Shown: positions 22,763 to 34,744 of the stretch, one piece after another
How the letters are laid out: the number at the start of each line of letters is the position of its first letter
Position numbering within the stretch: position 1 is the first letter of the stretch
Origin: Erythrophleum ivorense
Taxonomy: Eukaryota > Streptophyta > Magnoliopsida > Fabales > Fabaceae
DNA: 64,000 bases
Assembly (NCBI GenBank): GCA_026724425.1
Contig: JAIUCV010000584.1
Coordinates: 124,001 to 188,000 of the forward strand
Direction of reading: 5' to 3'
The notes under the pieces: generated by a model
Seen by the model: the letters and a program-made list of their open reading frames with translations, nothing else
What the model was told of the DNA's origin: nothing
Databases searched by the model: none
Translations under genes and position numbers: made by a program

Positions 22763-23512
22763 TGCATGAAGTGGGTTCAGCCGAGACATAAAGAGCATTA
22801 TGCACCATGGAGTTTACTTTCTTTCTTTTAGGGAATTGGCACTTGTAAAACTTCCTAGATATCTTAAGAACTCATATATACTCTTAGACAACTTAAATTA
22901 TCATTGGGAAGCTTCATATTTGCCAAAGTGCAATCAAATCCCTAGATTCTATAACTTGCATTCTAAAGCTTCCTTTTCAATTCTAGTTGTATATTCTTAA
23001 TCCGCACACTCCATAACCCTTGGTTCCATCAAGAACACATAAAGAAAAACTCTCCTCCTTACTTTCTCTCTCCAAATCGAAGCTTAAATAGCTTGGAAAC
23101 ACAAGATTTTACAAGTGTTTCAAGTAAAGTTTTACCTTAAGACAGAGCTCTCTTCGCGTAAATTATTTTTCACCAATTGATTTCTAGAAAATAGTTCCTT
23201 TTTGGCTTGGGTCAGACCTGAATCTTCATGTTTTCAAGAAAAGAAAACCACCATTAAAGAGCTTTTAGGGAGAGAAATAACTTTCCTAATTGGCATGAGA
23301 CGAAACAAGACCGTTTACTTACCTAAACGGAAGCTTAAACTTCTTCTCCCTCTCCCCTCTTAATGTCATGCCATAGCCCTCTAAAAATATGAAAATGGAA
23401 GCTTGGAGAAGATGATGAGGTGTAATCTTATTTAAGAAGCCTCTTTTATAATTTTTCAAAATGACCATTTTACCCTTACGCGCCTGTTTGCTTTATTTAG
23501 GCTCATTTCAAC
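22763..23512 (-). mobile_element. Middle segment of solo LTR V
   Basis: The reverse LTR V resumes after the CTAGG duplication. Its GGGAATTGGCAC...CTTCC run is also seen near 59797-59880 in the reverse LTR Z, confirming that the two sides of element B belong together. It ends at TCAAC (23508-23512), the target duplication of element A. No gene. Confidence 0.8.
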
Positions 23513-26290
23513 TGTGACAACCCTTCCTCCTAATCATTGTAATTATGGTTAAATATACAATTAATAATTAATTATCAAGGTTTGAGAGGTTACAATTTAT
23601 CACATTGTGAAAATATGGGGAAAATTTAAACCTTGATGTTAGGGTTATCACTATACCACCACAACAAAACAAAATTTGCATAAAAGAAATCCTACTACTA
23701 TAAGGGGTTTATGATTCAACCGTCCATCAGTTTCAATACCTAATAACCTCCCACAAGTGTTCCTATATCGTTTCCTACCATTACCATTGAAGAAACGGGG
23801 GTTTCTACATTAAAATTATGAGTTTAGAGATTTATGTCGTGGCTTATACCTTCCCCGCCGCGGCTAGGTTGCTATCTGGAATTACTAGGCAAATTTTGTA
23901 AATCTCGCAGCGGCCAGCCTACATGGTGCCGCGGCGGAAACCCCTCCTGGAACTACTGTTTGCAACCCCCATGATTCTCGCCTCGGCGCAATACATTTAC
24001 GCCACGGTGAGTTTTGCTACTGTCTAACTCTTAATTAATTTCCTCGACTCGCGTCACGGCAAGACATAATGCGCCGCGGCGAGTTCTGGTTCTGTTACCC
24101 TCCTAGGCGATTTTTTTTGCACTGCGCTGCGGCGCTGCTTACCACTGTTACTTCCCAGACCAATTTTTTCCCTTTGCGCCGAGGCGGGGTTCGTTGTGCT
24201 GCAGCGCCCTTCATCTCTGTCTCTTATTTGGCCACGGCGAAGCCCTCTTAGCCCCGGATTGACTCCCTCCTAGAGCTATATCTTTCAAGTTTCATCCCAC
24301 ATACTCTAGCCTTCATCCTAAGTGCACTCTGGGACCACTTTCTCTCATTTTATATGACACAAATGGTATTTCTTTACCCTATCTACCCATCAATCCATCC
24401 ATTACCATTGCAAAACTTAAGTACTACTTCCTACTTGTCCAACTAGCTCATATTAGCACATTCATGAATATATGACAGCAAGAACACATGCATTAGCAGC
24501 AATTAACATCCCATGCACATTCCATAGAGATTCCATTCAACAATAGCTTATATCCACATCCAAGGCATCATATGACTACAATTCCCATATGGTAATCCAT
24601 ATCACAATTTCAACAAAACTATATATATGATACTATCAGTTCATACATTAATATTCAACTATAATGAGACTTAAATCTTTAACGGTAACATTTCAATCAA
24701 ACAAAATATGAACGCCTACACTTGGTAACATGAATACATGATGATGTTATGTAAACTAATAACAAAATTGCATCTCTACTAAATAGGCCAGGCTAAGTGT
24801 AGCCTTCTCCCATATGTTGGAGCTCGTGAATTTTCATCCACTTGCTTCCCTTTATCTTTACCCGAAGAACCTTCACCTGAAATGTTAATCCCATGAAATG
24901 GGGTGAGATATAAATCTCAGTGACCAAGGCAATTCCATCATATATCCAGTTTAATTAGCATATATCCATGAATCAAAATCAACATCAGAAACATATCCAT
25001 CATATCAGCAAAAGAAACAATTAGGCTATCATGATTACTATCCCATACTAGCAATCATATTATCACATGTTAAAGGCCATTAACACAGGGAGAGGCTCGT
25101 CCACGGCACCTACTCCCTATTGAGTACAACCGGGGCTCAGTGCATTTAGGTTTGATCATAACCCGGTGTCTTATCGAAGCACATGCATGGGTGACAGCCG
25201 CACCACAGCTCTACCATGGACTCACAAGGTCCATCACAATTCAACAGATAGCCAACCAATTCATTCAACATTTCAAATCATTCATATACGACAACATATG
25301 AAATTAAATCAAATATATCATTGGAATTGATATAAACTCGGTTACCTCACTTGTAGACAAATTTGCAACAACCACCACAAATCCCAAATTCGGATTAAAG
25401 TGTCCTTCACCAGAAAACTCAATATTCCACCCAAAATCCTAAGCAAATTCATACAAAATTAATACCCATTTTATAAATAAGCTATGGGGGTCTCAAATTA
25501 AAAATGAAGCATTAAAATGGAGGGTTTAAACTTACCCAAGGTCAGCCCTAACCTCAACCTATGAATTTCACCAAGAAAATCCCCAAATTCTCACATTTCA
25601 GATTTTGGGTAGGGTGAAAATACTCCAAATGAAAAACTAATCGAATCAAATTAAAGAGAAAGATGAGGGGATTAAATTGTATAACTATTACCTTTGCTGA
25701 ATATTACTCTAAATGTGAGAAAATGTAGAATTCTTGCCCCCAACCCTAGCCTTCTTCTCAACCTCTGAATTTTTGAGATGTGTTTTGTGTTTCAGCAAAT
25801 GTGAGGAAGAGGCTGATGTATTATGGTTTTAGTTGGGTTTAAGTTGGGTCAAAAATGGGTCATGGGTTGCTCCAAGGTCCATCTCCATTTGGGCTTCAAA
25901 TTTTAAGTTGTTGGGCTAGTTTCAAGATTGTTGGGTTGCTAAAATTCGTTTGGGCCAGACCAAATTTTAAGAGCCCAAAGGTTTTGGGTCTGCACAAGGG
26001 TTATTGGGCTAAGTATAAGAGCTTATATAAGGTGGGTATTAGGCCTCCATCACATTGGATCAAGTTGGGTCTGTACCTAGCTTATTGGGCCTCCATTAGC
26101 CTCTTATCATGGCCTCCTACATTAATTTGGGCCTAGATGAAATTTCTCTCCCAATTAAATCTCAAACCCATATTAATAAATTTACCTTTCTAAAATCTCC
26201 ATTTACTTAACTTGCCTAATTATCCCATATTAATTATTCTTAATTAATCTAATCCGTGATTAACACCTTAATTAATTATGGGGTGTTACA
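23513..26290 (-). mobile_element. 3' LTR of element A (family A)
   Basis: Plus-strand reading TGTGACAACCC to GGGTGTTACA. It includes the reversed GC-rich repeat block at about 23845-24260. It is nearly the same length as the 5' LTR and is adjacent to the polypurine tract at 26291. No gene of its own. Confidence 0.93.
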
Positions 26291-26305
26291 TTCTCCTCTC
26301 CTTTT
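26291..26305 (-). other. Polypurine tract of element A
   Basis: On the minus strand AAAAGGAGAGGAGAA lies directly before the 3' LTR; the plus strand shows TTCTCCTCTCCTTTT. Confidence 0.85.
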
Positions 26306-26335
26306 AGAAATTTTGTCCTTAAAATTAGACATACC

Positions 26336-26760
26336 TTACTCAAATAATGTAGGATAATCCTTTCTCATCGCTTCTTCTATTTCCCAGGTTACTTCATCTG
26401 GTGTAAGTCCCCTCCACACTACCTTTACTAGGGGGATGTCCTTATTACGCAGCTATTTGACTTTTGAGTCCACAATCCTTTCCGGCTCAACCACATAAGA
26501 CAAATCATCTTGTAGATGCACATTCTCATGCTCAATGACATGCAAAGGGTCCGGGTGGTACTTTTTAAATTGGGACACATGGAACACATCATGCAATCTA
26601 GCCAGGTTTGGAGGTAAAGCAACTCTATAAGCCATGGGTCCTATCCTTTCAAGGATTTGGAAAGGACCAAGATAACGAGGATTGAGCTTTCTTATCCTGA
26701 TAGACCATCCAACACCCGTCACTGGAGTAGCCTTAAGGAACATATGGTCTCCTATCTCAA
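26336..26760 (-). pseudogene. Integrase C-terminus and chromodomain-like tail of element A
   Basis: Read on the minus strand. The GPF/Y-type region is at about 26740-26560 (RKLNPRYLGPFQILERIG, AYRVALPP, HDVFHVSQ), followed by PERIVDSKVK. After one TAG (at about 26450, expected Gln) comes a chromodomain-like tail (VKVVWRGLTPDEVTWEIEE) ending at TAA 26338-26336. Its similarity to the tail of element B places both in one chromovirus group. The tail probably binds chromatin; this is family knowledge, not shown here. Confidence 0.85.
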
Positions 26761-26779
26761 ATTCTAAGGGTCTCCTTCT

Positions 26780-27660
26780 CTTATCCGCATAACTCTTTTA
26801 CCTACTCTGGGCAGCCAACAACTTCTTTCTGATGAGTTCTATTTGATGGGTAGTTTGGTTTACTATGTCTGGACTTAAGAGACTTCTCTCACCAAGTTCT
26901 ACCCAACATAAGAGTGACCGACACTTCCTCCCATAAAAGTGCCTCAAATAGTGCCATCTGGATATTGGAATGGTAACTATTATTATAAGCAAACTCAGCT
27001 AAAGGCAAGTACACATCCTAACTCCCTTTTAACTCTAGTACACTCGCTCTAAGCATTTCCTCAAGGGTTAGAAAGGTTCTCTCAGTCTGTCCATCAAACT
27101 GAGGGTGATAAGCAGTGCTAAAGTTAAGACTAGTACCCAAAGTTTCTTGTAGAGATCGCCAAAATTTTGATGTGAATCTTAGGTCTCTATCCGACACAAT
27201 GCTATTAGGAACACCATGCAATCTTACAATTTCATGAACATACAGTAGAGCTAGTCTATCTAGGGAATAAGTGGCTCTAATAGGTAGAAAGTGGGCAGAC
27301 TTAGTCAATCTATCCATGATCACCCAAATAGCATCATAACCCGAGGATGTTCTAGGCAAATCCATCACAAAATCCATAGATATATTATCCTATTTCCATT
27401 CAAGAATTTCTAAAGGGTGTAACAAACTTGCGGGTCTTTAGTGCTCAATCTTAACCCGTTGACATATTAGACATCTAGTAACAAACTCCGCTATATTCGA
27501 CTTCATCCCAGGCCACCAAAAGTTTTTCTTTAGATCCTTATACATCTTAGTAGTGCCCGGATGGATGGTGTACCTACTCTTATGATCTGACAACACTATG
27601 TTCCTCAACTCTTCATCCTTGGGTATACACACTCTTCCCTGGTACCTCACCAAACCATCT
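26780..27660 (-). pseudogene. Integrase core of element A (degenerate)
   Basis: The zinc-binding part (HKSRYTIHPG..., RCLICQR) is at about 27590-27450. The catalytic core is at about 27377-27018: MDFVMDLP, VSDRDLRF and a QTERTFLTLEEML block carrying the glutamate. AWAEFAYN-type sequence then YGRKCRSL follows at about 27000-26900. Breaks include a TAG or frame change between 27438 and 27377 and another near 27000. Compared with element B, long stretches remain readable, consistent with a younger insertion. Confidence 0.87.
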
Positions 27661-27734
27661 TCTGATAGGTCAAAGTCTTTGACCTCACCACTCCCTAGTT
27701 GCTCTCTAATTCCTCCCCAGTAGGCATCTAGCTC

Positions 27735-28460
27735 TTAGGCCTCTTTAATTCTCTTCCTAAGGTCATTTTCTATCCTCAATTCTCCCAAAAGAATGCTACT
27801 AGGGTTCATTGAAATTGATAAATTCAAATCATTCATCTCTTCAATCAACCCTTGCTCCCTAAGCATCATCATTGCCATGTGAATAGATTTCCTACTTAAG
27901 GCATTGGCGACCACATTCGCCTTCCCTGGATGATACTTTAAGGAGAAATCATAGTCCTTAAGGAATTCTATCCACCTCCTTTGCCTCATGTTCAACTCCT
28001 TTTGGTCAAACAAGTACTTTAAACTTTTATGATCACTATACACTTCAAATTGGGCACCATAGAAATAATGCCTCCAAATCTTAAGGGCAAAAACCACAGC
28101 CGCTAGCTCTAAGTCATGGGTGGGGTAATTCTCCTCATGGGGTCTAAGTTGTCTAGAGGCATAGGCTATCACCCTACCTTGTTGCATTAAGACACACCCT
28201 AATCCTTTCTTAGAAGCATCACTATAGACTGTGAATGCCTCTTTAGGGTCAGGTATCACTAACACAGGTGCGGTGGTAAGCCTATCCTTAAGCTTCTGAA
28301 AGGCATTCTCACACTTAGTATCCCATACAAATGGTTTGTCGTTCCTAGTCAACTTTGTCAAAGGCATGGCTAACTGAGAAAATCCTTTAATAAATCTTCT
28401 GTAGTAGCCAGCTAGACTTAAGAAGCTATGGATTTTAGTCACCGTTTTGGGTCTTTCCTA
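27735..28460 (-). pseudogene. RNase H domain of element A
   Basis: An open stretch of 235 codons with the connection domain (SLAGYYRRFIKGFSQLAMPL) and RNase H motifs YSDASKKGLG, YASRQLRPHEENYPTHDLEL, YSDHKSLKYL and HPGKANVVANALSR. The usual ADALSR is changed to ANALSR, so the last catalytic Asp appears mutated to Asn. It is separated from RT by a break at about 28460-28496 and from integrase by a stop near 27735. Confidence 0.87.
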
Positions 28461-28469
28461 ATTCAATAC

Positions 28470-29220
28470 CGCTTCTACCTTGCTAGAGTCTACTGTTACC
28501 CTTGTTTTGATATCATATGACCTAGGAATTTGACCTCCCGCAACCAAAACTCACACTTGCTTAACTTAGCATACAACTGATGCTCTCTCAAGGTTTGAAG
28601 AACTATCCTAAGATGCTCTTCATGCTCCTCACTACTTTTAAAGTAGACAAGAATGTCATCAATGAACACTACAACAAACCGGTCAAGATAAGGCCTAAAA
28701 ATCCTATTCATGTAATCCATGAAAATGGCAAGGGCATTGGTTAACCTAAAAGGCATAACTAGGAATTCATAATGGCCGAATCAAGTCTTAAAGGTAGTTT
28801 TAGGTACATCCTCAGCCTTGACTCTAAGTTGGTGATATCCTGATCTAAGGTCAATTTTTGAAAATACCAACGCTCCAACTAATTGGTCAAGTAAGTCATC
28901 AATTCTAGGCAAAGGGTAGTTATTCTTGATAGTTGCTTGGTTCAATTGCCTATAGTCAATGCAAAGCCTAAGACTACCATTTTTCTTCTTGACAAACAAT
29001 ACTGGTGAGCCCCATGGAGACACACTTGGCCTAATAAACCCTTTCTCAAGTAACTCTTCTAGTTGACTCTTCAACTCTACCAACTCAGCAGGCGCCATTC
29101 TATACGGAGCCTTAGAAATCGGACCCGTACCAGGTACCAAATCAATAGAAAATTCTAGCTCTCTCTTTGGAGGTAGTCTACTAAACTCCTTAGGAAAAAC
29201 CTCAGGGAACTCCCTAATCA
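28470..29220 (-). pseudogene. Reverse transcriptase domain of element A (one nonsense break)
   Basis: Motifs in order on the minus strand: REFPEVFPKEF (about 29218), YRMAPAELVELK, GFIRPSVSPWGSPVLFVKKK, LRLCIDYRQLNQ, SKIDLRSGYHQLR (about 28855), then TFKT followed by TGA at about 28780. After the TGA: YEFLVMPF and FIDD (about 28666-28655), with KCEFWLREVKFLGH. The TGA falls where Arg is expected (CGA to TGA). Otherwise the core is well preserved. Confidence 0.9.
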
Positions 29221-29359
29221 CAGGTATATCCTCCAACCCATCAAGAACCTCAACATGCAATGAAAAGAATACTAGAAACCCTTGGCAACCACGCCTAAGG
29301 CAGCTCCCGACTTGGGCGGCAGACACACAAGTAAGCTCAGTCATAGGACCAGTTTCAGG

Positions 29360-29690
29360 TATATTTGCAGGTAAGGAAACAGTCTTACGGTTACAATCAA
29401 GTATTACATTATTAGCCGACAACCAGTCCATACCAATAATTACATCAAAGTCACACAAAGGGATGCAAATCAAGTCAAGGGTAGTACAACGACTATCCAA
29501 TTGTATAGTACAATTTAAGCATACATTAGAGGTAATCATAGAATATCCAGTAGGGGTGGACACAGATAATTCAAATGACAATAAGCTAATTTTAAGACCC
29601 AAACACTTAACACAGTCATATGAGATGAATGAGTGGGTCGCACCCGAGTCAAACAATGCATTTACGACATGATTATGGACAAGTAAAGTA
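29360..29690 (-). pseudogene. Protease domain of element A
   Basis: The active site FDSGATHSFIS is at about 29653-29620, and the second block DFDVIIGMDWLS at about 29440-29405, both intact. It is continuous with RT on the same open stretch (29656-28781), so protease and RT would be parts of one Gag-Pol protein. A TAA just upstream (about 29724, expected Gln) separates it from gag. Confidence 0.88.
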
Positions 29691-30842
29691 CCTCGGATCA
29701 GACTAGGGGATCTACTAGCCTCTTACTGCGTAAGTACAAACACCCTTCCTTGGATAGGTGGCTTAATCGATGAGGCCGACTCCCATGACACCGTGCAAGT
29801 TCACAAATAGTGTGCAGGCTTCCTACAATTATAGCACACTGGGCATGGCCCATTCCCATGGTTCTTCCCACACTTGGCACAAGCAGGTGGGGCACTCATT
29901 GCACTCCTTGGTGATCCCATGCTTCTTCTTTGAGGGACATTCCTTGGGGGTGGTCTCCTTCCCCAAGAGCCACTTCCACTATTGGCTCCTTTTTTGCTTT
30001 CTCCCCTAAAGGGCTCCATGCCTTGGTCACGTTTACCTTTCAAGGTCTTCTTTCGCTTGGCCTCACTCTCCATCCTAGCCCTTTCTGTCACTCTACACTT
30101 TTTCACCAATTCATCAAAATTGCGGATCTGTAGAGATACAATCTTATCCTTAATCTTCGGCCTTAAGCCTCTTTCAAACTTTTTAGCCTTCCATGGCTCA
30201 TCATCAAAGCACTTCAAGTAAAAGGAGAAGCGAGACAATTGGATGAATTCAGTTGCATATTGGTCTACATTTATGTCTCCTTGCTCAAGGAAGTTAAACT
30301 CGGCTTCCTTGTTCGCCCTCACCGATGATGGGAAATATTTGCTCTCAAAAGCTGTTTGAAAACTTTCCCAGGTCAAGGGTATCTCTCTTGCAACCAACAA
30401 TCTGGAGGCATTCCTCCACTAATGTTCAGCCTCACCCTCTAACTTGTAGATGACCAACTTGCCTTTTGTTCTGTAGTGTAGGTCATAACCTCAAAGATTT
30501 TCTCCAATTGCATCGACCATCTCTCAGCTTTCTTAGTATCTAACTCCCCTAAGAACGATGGAGGATCAACTTTTCTGAATTTGGCTAATGCAATAGAGAG
30601 GTCACTATCCTCCCCTTGGTGTCCCACACCAGGGTTATGATCGGCCCCCACACGGTTCTCCATTGGCACCTCTTCATTCCGCTTATCCATACTTTCATGT
30701 AGCTGTTGCAGCATTTGCACAGTTGCTGCATAAGCCTCGGCTTACTCTTGAAGCCGGTTAGTCATCCCCTAACTGTAGTCTCATGGGTCTCAGCTTGTTC
30801 TCTCATTCGGTTGGCCATTGCAGCCATGGCCTCTTGCATCTC

Positions 30843-31137
30843 TGATGGAGGTGAGATAAGAGATTTGAAGAAGCTTGAACAAAATCAAGAGCTTGGAAAC
30901 AAAAGGGCTGGACGTGACTCTAAAAGATGGCCAACTAAAGATCCATTGCAAGGTATGGGAGGCCCATGCACAAGATCAAGAGCCAAAGCTATGAAGGAGG
31001 CCTTGAATGGAGTAATCCAAAAACTAATAGACTTGGAGCCCATAGTCTTAGCTGAATATGAAGCCCAAAAGGAACAAATTGGCATAAAGATTATTTCATT
31101 CCTACAAGATGCTAGCCCAAGCCCAAAGGGAACCTAA
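30843..31137 (+). pseudogene. C-terminal polyprotein tail encoded in the 834-bp solo LTR
   Basis: The frame is open across the LTR start and stops at TAA 31135-31137. It carries GGPCTRSRAKAMKEALNGV, close to the GPMTRARAK-type motif at the C-terminus of many plant gypsy polyproteins; Cys replaces the usual Met. With the rest of the polyprotein gone there is no start for it, so it is a relic of the parent element's 3' end. The frame itself is undamaged, which suggests a fairly recent insertion. CRM membership is a guess based on coding that overlaps the LTR. Confidence 0.6.
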
Positions 31138-31326
31138 TTGAAGGAGTCTAGCCATTTTCCACAAAATCAGCCATTTTCCACAAAATTCTCTTAGTTTTAT
31201 TTTGTTTTAATTTGATTGTTGCTGTTTCAGATTTTTAGGCACCATTCTTGGTGAATTTGTTTAGATTTAAATTTCTTTTATGTAACCTAGGAATTATTCT
31301 GTTTAGGGTTTTATTTTTCAAATGCC

Positions 31327-31333
31327 TATATAA
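31327..31333 (+). promoter_or_regulatory. TATA box of the 834-bp solo LTR
   Basis: TATATAA in CCTATATAAGGCCC, about 485 bp into the LTR, preceded by an AT-rich U3 and followed by sequence typical of a plant LTR leader. Confidence 0.6.
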
Positions 31334-31926
31334 GGCCCACTTGTACTCCAAGAATGGCAGATTGAATGAATTATCTTTTCAGAATTATTTCTGATTTGTG
31401 AGGTTTCTCTTGTGGCCTTTGTGTGCTGGAGAAAATCTTTGACTTATCAAAGGAGTGGTTTCCTTTGTGGCGTCCCGGATTAGGGTTCTAAGAGACGGGT
31501 TCTCTTAGGGTTCAATTCCATTGACCAACATCTCTTCTTCTTCTTCTTCTTCTTTGTTCTTTGTTCTTTGTTGCTTATTATCCATATTATTTGTTCTTGT
31601 GTTGCTTGCCAAAATTCGATCACTGATCCGTGTTATTTGGGGTTCCTAGAACGAGTTTCTACGGAGTCTCACATCAATCTCTCTTAACATCTCAGTTGTT
31701 TCTCTACGTGTAGCCATCTAGTTCTGTAATGCCACAAGCACAACCACAAGCATTTCCCATTAACCATAGTCCAAGGAAACAAAACACAACTCCACCCATG
31801 GCAGGTATATATAAGTATGAGGATTATCATCAGGTCACAATGTTCCTATTCCTATCATGCATGCATCATGATTGCCAAGTTTTCTAACCACAAAGCAGTA
31901 AATAAAACACATTTGCCTGAACCATT

Positions 31927-31938
31927 GCTCTGATACCA
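31927..31938 (-). other. Primer-binding site of element A (tRNA-iMet)
   Basis: On the minus strand TGGTATCAGAGC, a perfect match to the plant iMet PBS, 2 nt from the 5' LTR boundary at 31941. The stretch 31718-31926 is the short leader before gag. Confidence 0.93.
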
Positions 31939-31940
31939 AT

Positions 31941-34739
31941 TGTGACAACCCTTCCTCCTAATCATTGCAATTATGGTTAAATATACAATTAATAATTAAT
32001 TATCAAGGTTTGAGTGGTTACAATTTATCACATTGTGAAAATATGGGAAAAATTTAAACCTTGATGTTAGGGTCATCACCATACCACCACAACAAAACAA
32101 CATTTGCATAAAAGAAATCCTACTACCATAAGGGGTTTATGATTCAACCGTCCATCAGTTTCAATACCTAATAACCTCCCACAAGTGTTCCTATATCATT
32201 TCCTACCATTACCATTGAAGAAACAGGGGATTCTAGGTTAAAATTATGAGTTTAGAGATTTACGCCGCGGCTTACACCTTCCCCACTGCGGCTAGGTTGC
32301 TATCTGGAATTACTGGGCAAATTTCATAAATCTCACCGCAGCCAGCCTACATGGCACCGCTGCGAAAACGTCTCCTGGAACTACTGCTCCCAACCCCTAC
32401 GATTCTCGCCTTGGCGCAATACATTTACGCTGCGGCGAGTTTTGCTACTGTCCAACTCTTAATTAATTTCCTTGACTCGCATCGCGGCAGGACCTAATGC
32501 ATCGCGGTGAGTTCCGGTTCTGTTACCCTCCTAGGGGATTTTTTTCGCTCTGTGCCACGGCAAGATTTCTCAAGCCGCGGCACTCCTTGCCACTGTTACT
32601 TCCCAGACCAATTTTTTCCCTTTGCGCTGAGGCGGGGTTCGTTGTGCTGCGGTGCCCTTCGTCTCTGTCTCTTATTTGGCCACGGCGAAGCCCTTTTAGC
32701 TGCGACGTGACTCCCTCCTGGAGCTATATCTCCCAAGTTTCATCCTACACACTCTAGCCCTCATCCTAAGTGCACTCTAGGACCACTTTTTCTCATTTTA
32801 TATGACACAAATGGTATTTCTCTACCCTATTTACCCATCAATCCGTCCATTACCATTGCAAAACTTAAATACTACTTCCTACTTGCCCAACTAGCTCATA
32901 TCAGCATATTCATGAATATATGACAGCAAGAACACATGCATTAGTAGCAATTAACATCCCATGCATATTCCATAGAGATTCTATTCAACAATAGCTTATA
33001 TCCACATCCAAGGCATTATATGACTACAATTCCCATATGGTAATCCATATCACAATTTCAACAAAACTATATATATGATACTATAAGTTCATACATTAAT
33101 ATTCAACTATAATAAGACTTAAATCCTTAACGGTTACATTTCAATCAAACAAAATATGAACGCCTACACTTGATAACATGAATACATGATGATGTTATGT
33201 AAACTAATAACAAAATTACATCTCTACTAAATAGGCCAGCCTAAGTGTAGCCTTCTCCCATATGTTGGAGCTTATGGATTTTCATCCACTTGCTTCCCTT
33301 TATCCTTAGTCGGAGAACCTTCACCTGAAATGTTAATCCCATGAAACGGGTGAGATATAAATCTCAGTAACTAAGGCAATTCTATCATATATCTAGTTTA
33401 ATTAGCATATATGCATGAATCAAAATCAACATCAGAAACATATCCATCATATCAGCAAATGAAACAATTAGGCTATCATGATTACTATCCCATACTAACA
33501 ATCATATTATCACATGTTAAAGGCCATTAACACTAGGAGAGGCCCGTCCATGGCACCTACTCCCTATTGAGTACAACTGGGGCTCAGTGCATCTGGGTTT
33601 GATCATAACCCGGTGCCCGATCGAAGCACATGCACGGGTGACAACCGCACCACAGCTCCACCATGGACTCACAAGGTCCAATCATAATTCAACAGATAGC
33701 CAACCAATTCATTCAACATTTCAAATCATTCATATACAGAAACATATGAAATTAAATCAAACATATACATGGAATTGATATAAACCTGGTTATCTCACTT
33801 GTAGACAAATTTGCAACAGCCATCACAAATACTAAATTTGGATTAGAGTGTTCTTCACCAGAAAACTCAATATTCCATCCAAAATCCTAAGCAAATTCGT
33901 ACAGAATTAATACCCATTTTATAAATCAGCTATGGGGGTCTCAAATTAACAAATGAAGCATCAAAATGGAGGGTTTAAACTCACCCAAGGTCAGCCCTAA
34001 CCTCAACCTACGAATTTTACCAAGAAAATCCCCAAATTCCCACATTTCATATTTTGGGTAAGGTGAAAATACTTCAAATGAAAAACTAATCAGATCAAAT
34101 TAAAGAGAAAGATGAGGAGATTAAGTAGTATAACTATTACCTTGGCTAAATCTTGCTCTAAATGTGAGAAAATATAGAATTATTGCCCCCAACCCTAACC
34201 TCCTTCTCAACCTCCAAATTTTTTAGATGTGTTTTGTGTTTCAGCAAGTGTGAGGAAGAGGCGATGTATTAGGGTTTTAGTTGAGTTTAAGTTGGGTCAA
34301 AAATGGGTCATGGGTTGCTCCAAGGTCCATCTCCATTTGGGCTTCAAATTTTAAGTTGTTGGGCCAGTTTCAAGATTGTTAGGTTACTGAAATTCAACTG
34401 GGCCAGACCAAGTTTTAAGAGCCTAAAGGTTTTGGGTCTGCACAAGGGTTATTGGGCTAAGTATAAGAGCCTATATAAGGTGGATATTGGTTCCTCCATC
34501 ACATTGGATCAAGTTGGGTCTGTACCTAGCTTATTGGGCCTCCATTAGCCTCTTATCATGGCCTTCTACATTAATTTGGGCCTAGATGAAATTTCTCTCC
34601 CAATTAAATCTCAAACCCATATTAATAAATTTACCTTTCTAAAATCTCCATTTACTTAACTTGCCTAATTATCCCATATTAATTATTCCTAATTAATCTA
34701 ATTCATGATTAACACCTTAATTAATTATGGGGTATTACA
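31941..34739 (-). mobile_element. 5' LTR of element A (family A)
   Basis: 2799 bp, plus-strand reading TGTGACAACCC to GGGGTATTACA. Includes the reversed GC-rich repeat block at about 32260-32715. The same family gives the solo LTR at 4096-6889. Confidence 0.93.
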
Positions 34740-34744
34740 TCAAC

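Larger units (their letters stand above)
30843..31676 (+). mobile_element. 834-bp solo LTR inserted in gag of element A
   Basis: Starts TGATGGAGGTGAGA and ends GAGTCTCACATCA (TG...CA). It is flanked by a perfect ATCTC duplication (30838-30842 and 31677-31681). The inserted unit is opposite in orientation to element A. It has a coding tail at its start (30843-31137), a TATA box at 31327-31333 and a TTC microsatellite near 31534-31554, so it has normal U3-R-U5 layout. It is unrelated to the other LTR families in the window. The coding tail suggests a chromovirus, perhaps the CRM clade, whose polyprotein is known to run into the 3' LTR. Confidence 0.8.
29690..31717 (-). pseudogene. gag: gag of element A, interrupted by a solo LTR
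   Basis: The start is taken as ATG at 31717 (MATRRETTEM...), which becomes in frame with the rest of gag (ATG at 30839, MQEAMAAMANRM) once the solo LTR at 30843-31676 and one ATCTC copy are set aside. The N-terminal region looks like a coiled coil rich in Met, Gln and Glu. The core domain follows (FRKVDPPSFLGE, MQLEKIFEVM, TWESFQTAFESKYFP, QYATEFIQLSRFS, FERGLRPKIKD). Then come a basic Arg/Lys tail and a zinc knuckle CAKCGKNHGNGPC at about 29890-29850. Frame or stop breaks lie near 30760, 30735 (TAA for expected Gln) and 30420. It would form the particle shell and nucleocapsid. Confidence 0.85.
23513..34739 (-). mobile_element. Complete Ty3/gypsy chromodomain-type retrotransposon (element A)
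   Basis: An 11.2-kb minus-strand element flanked by TCAAC duplications (23508-23512 and 34740-34744). LTRs of 2778 and 2799 bp start TGTGACAACCC on the plus strand and end GTGTTACA or GTATTACA. Reading the minus strand: 5' LTR (31941-34739), iMet PBS, gag, protease, RT, RNase H, integrase, chromodomain-like tail, polypurine tract, 3' LTR (23513-26290). An 834-bp foreign solo LTR sits in gag. By eye, about five differences in the first 140 bp separate the two LTRs, fewer than in element B, so A is probably the younger. It is inserted in solo LTR V. It still has a few stops and frame breaks and is not intact. Confidence 0.94.

Noticed and set aside
30706..30842. Plus-strand extension of the frame upstream of the 834-bp LTR
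   Set aside because: This part is antisense to gag of element A; the real boundary is the LTR start at 30843 with the ATCTC duplication.
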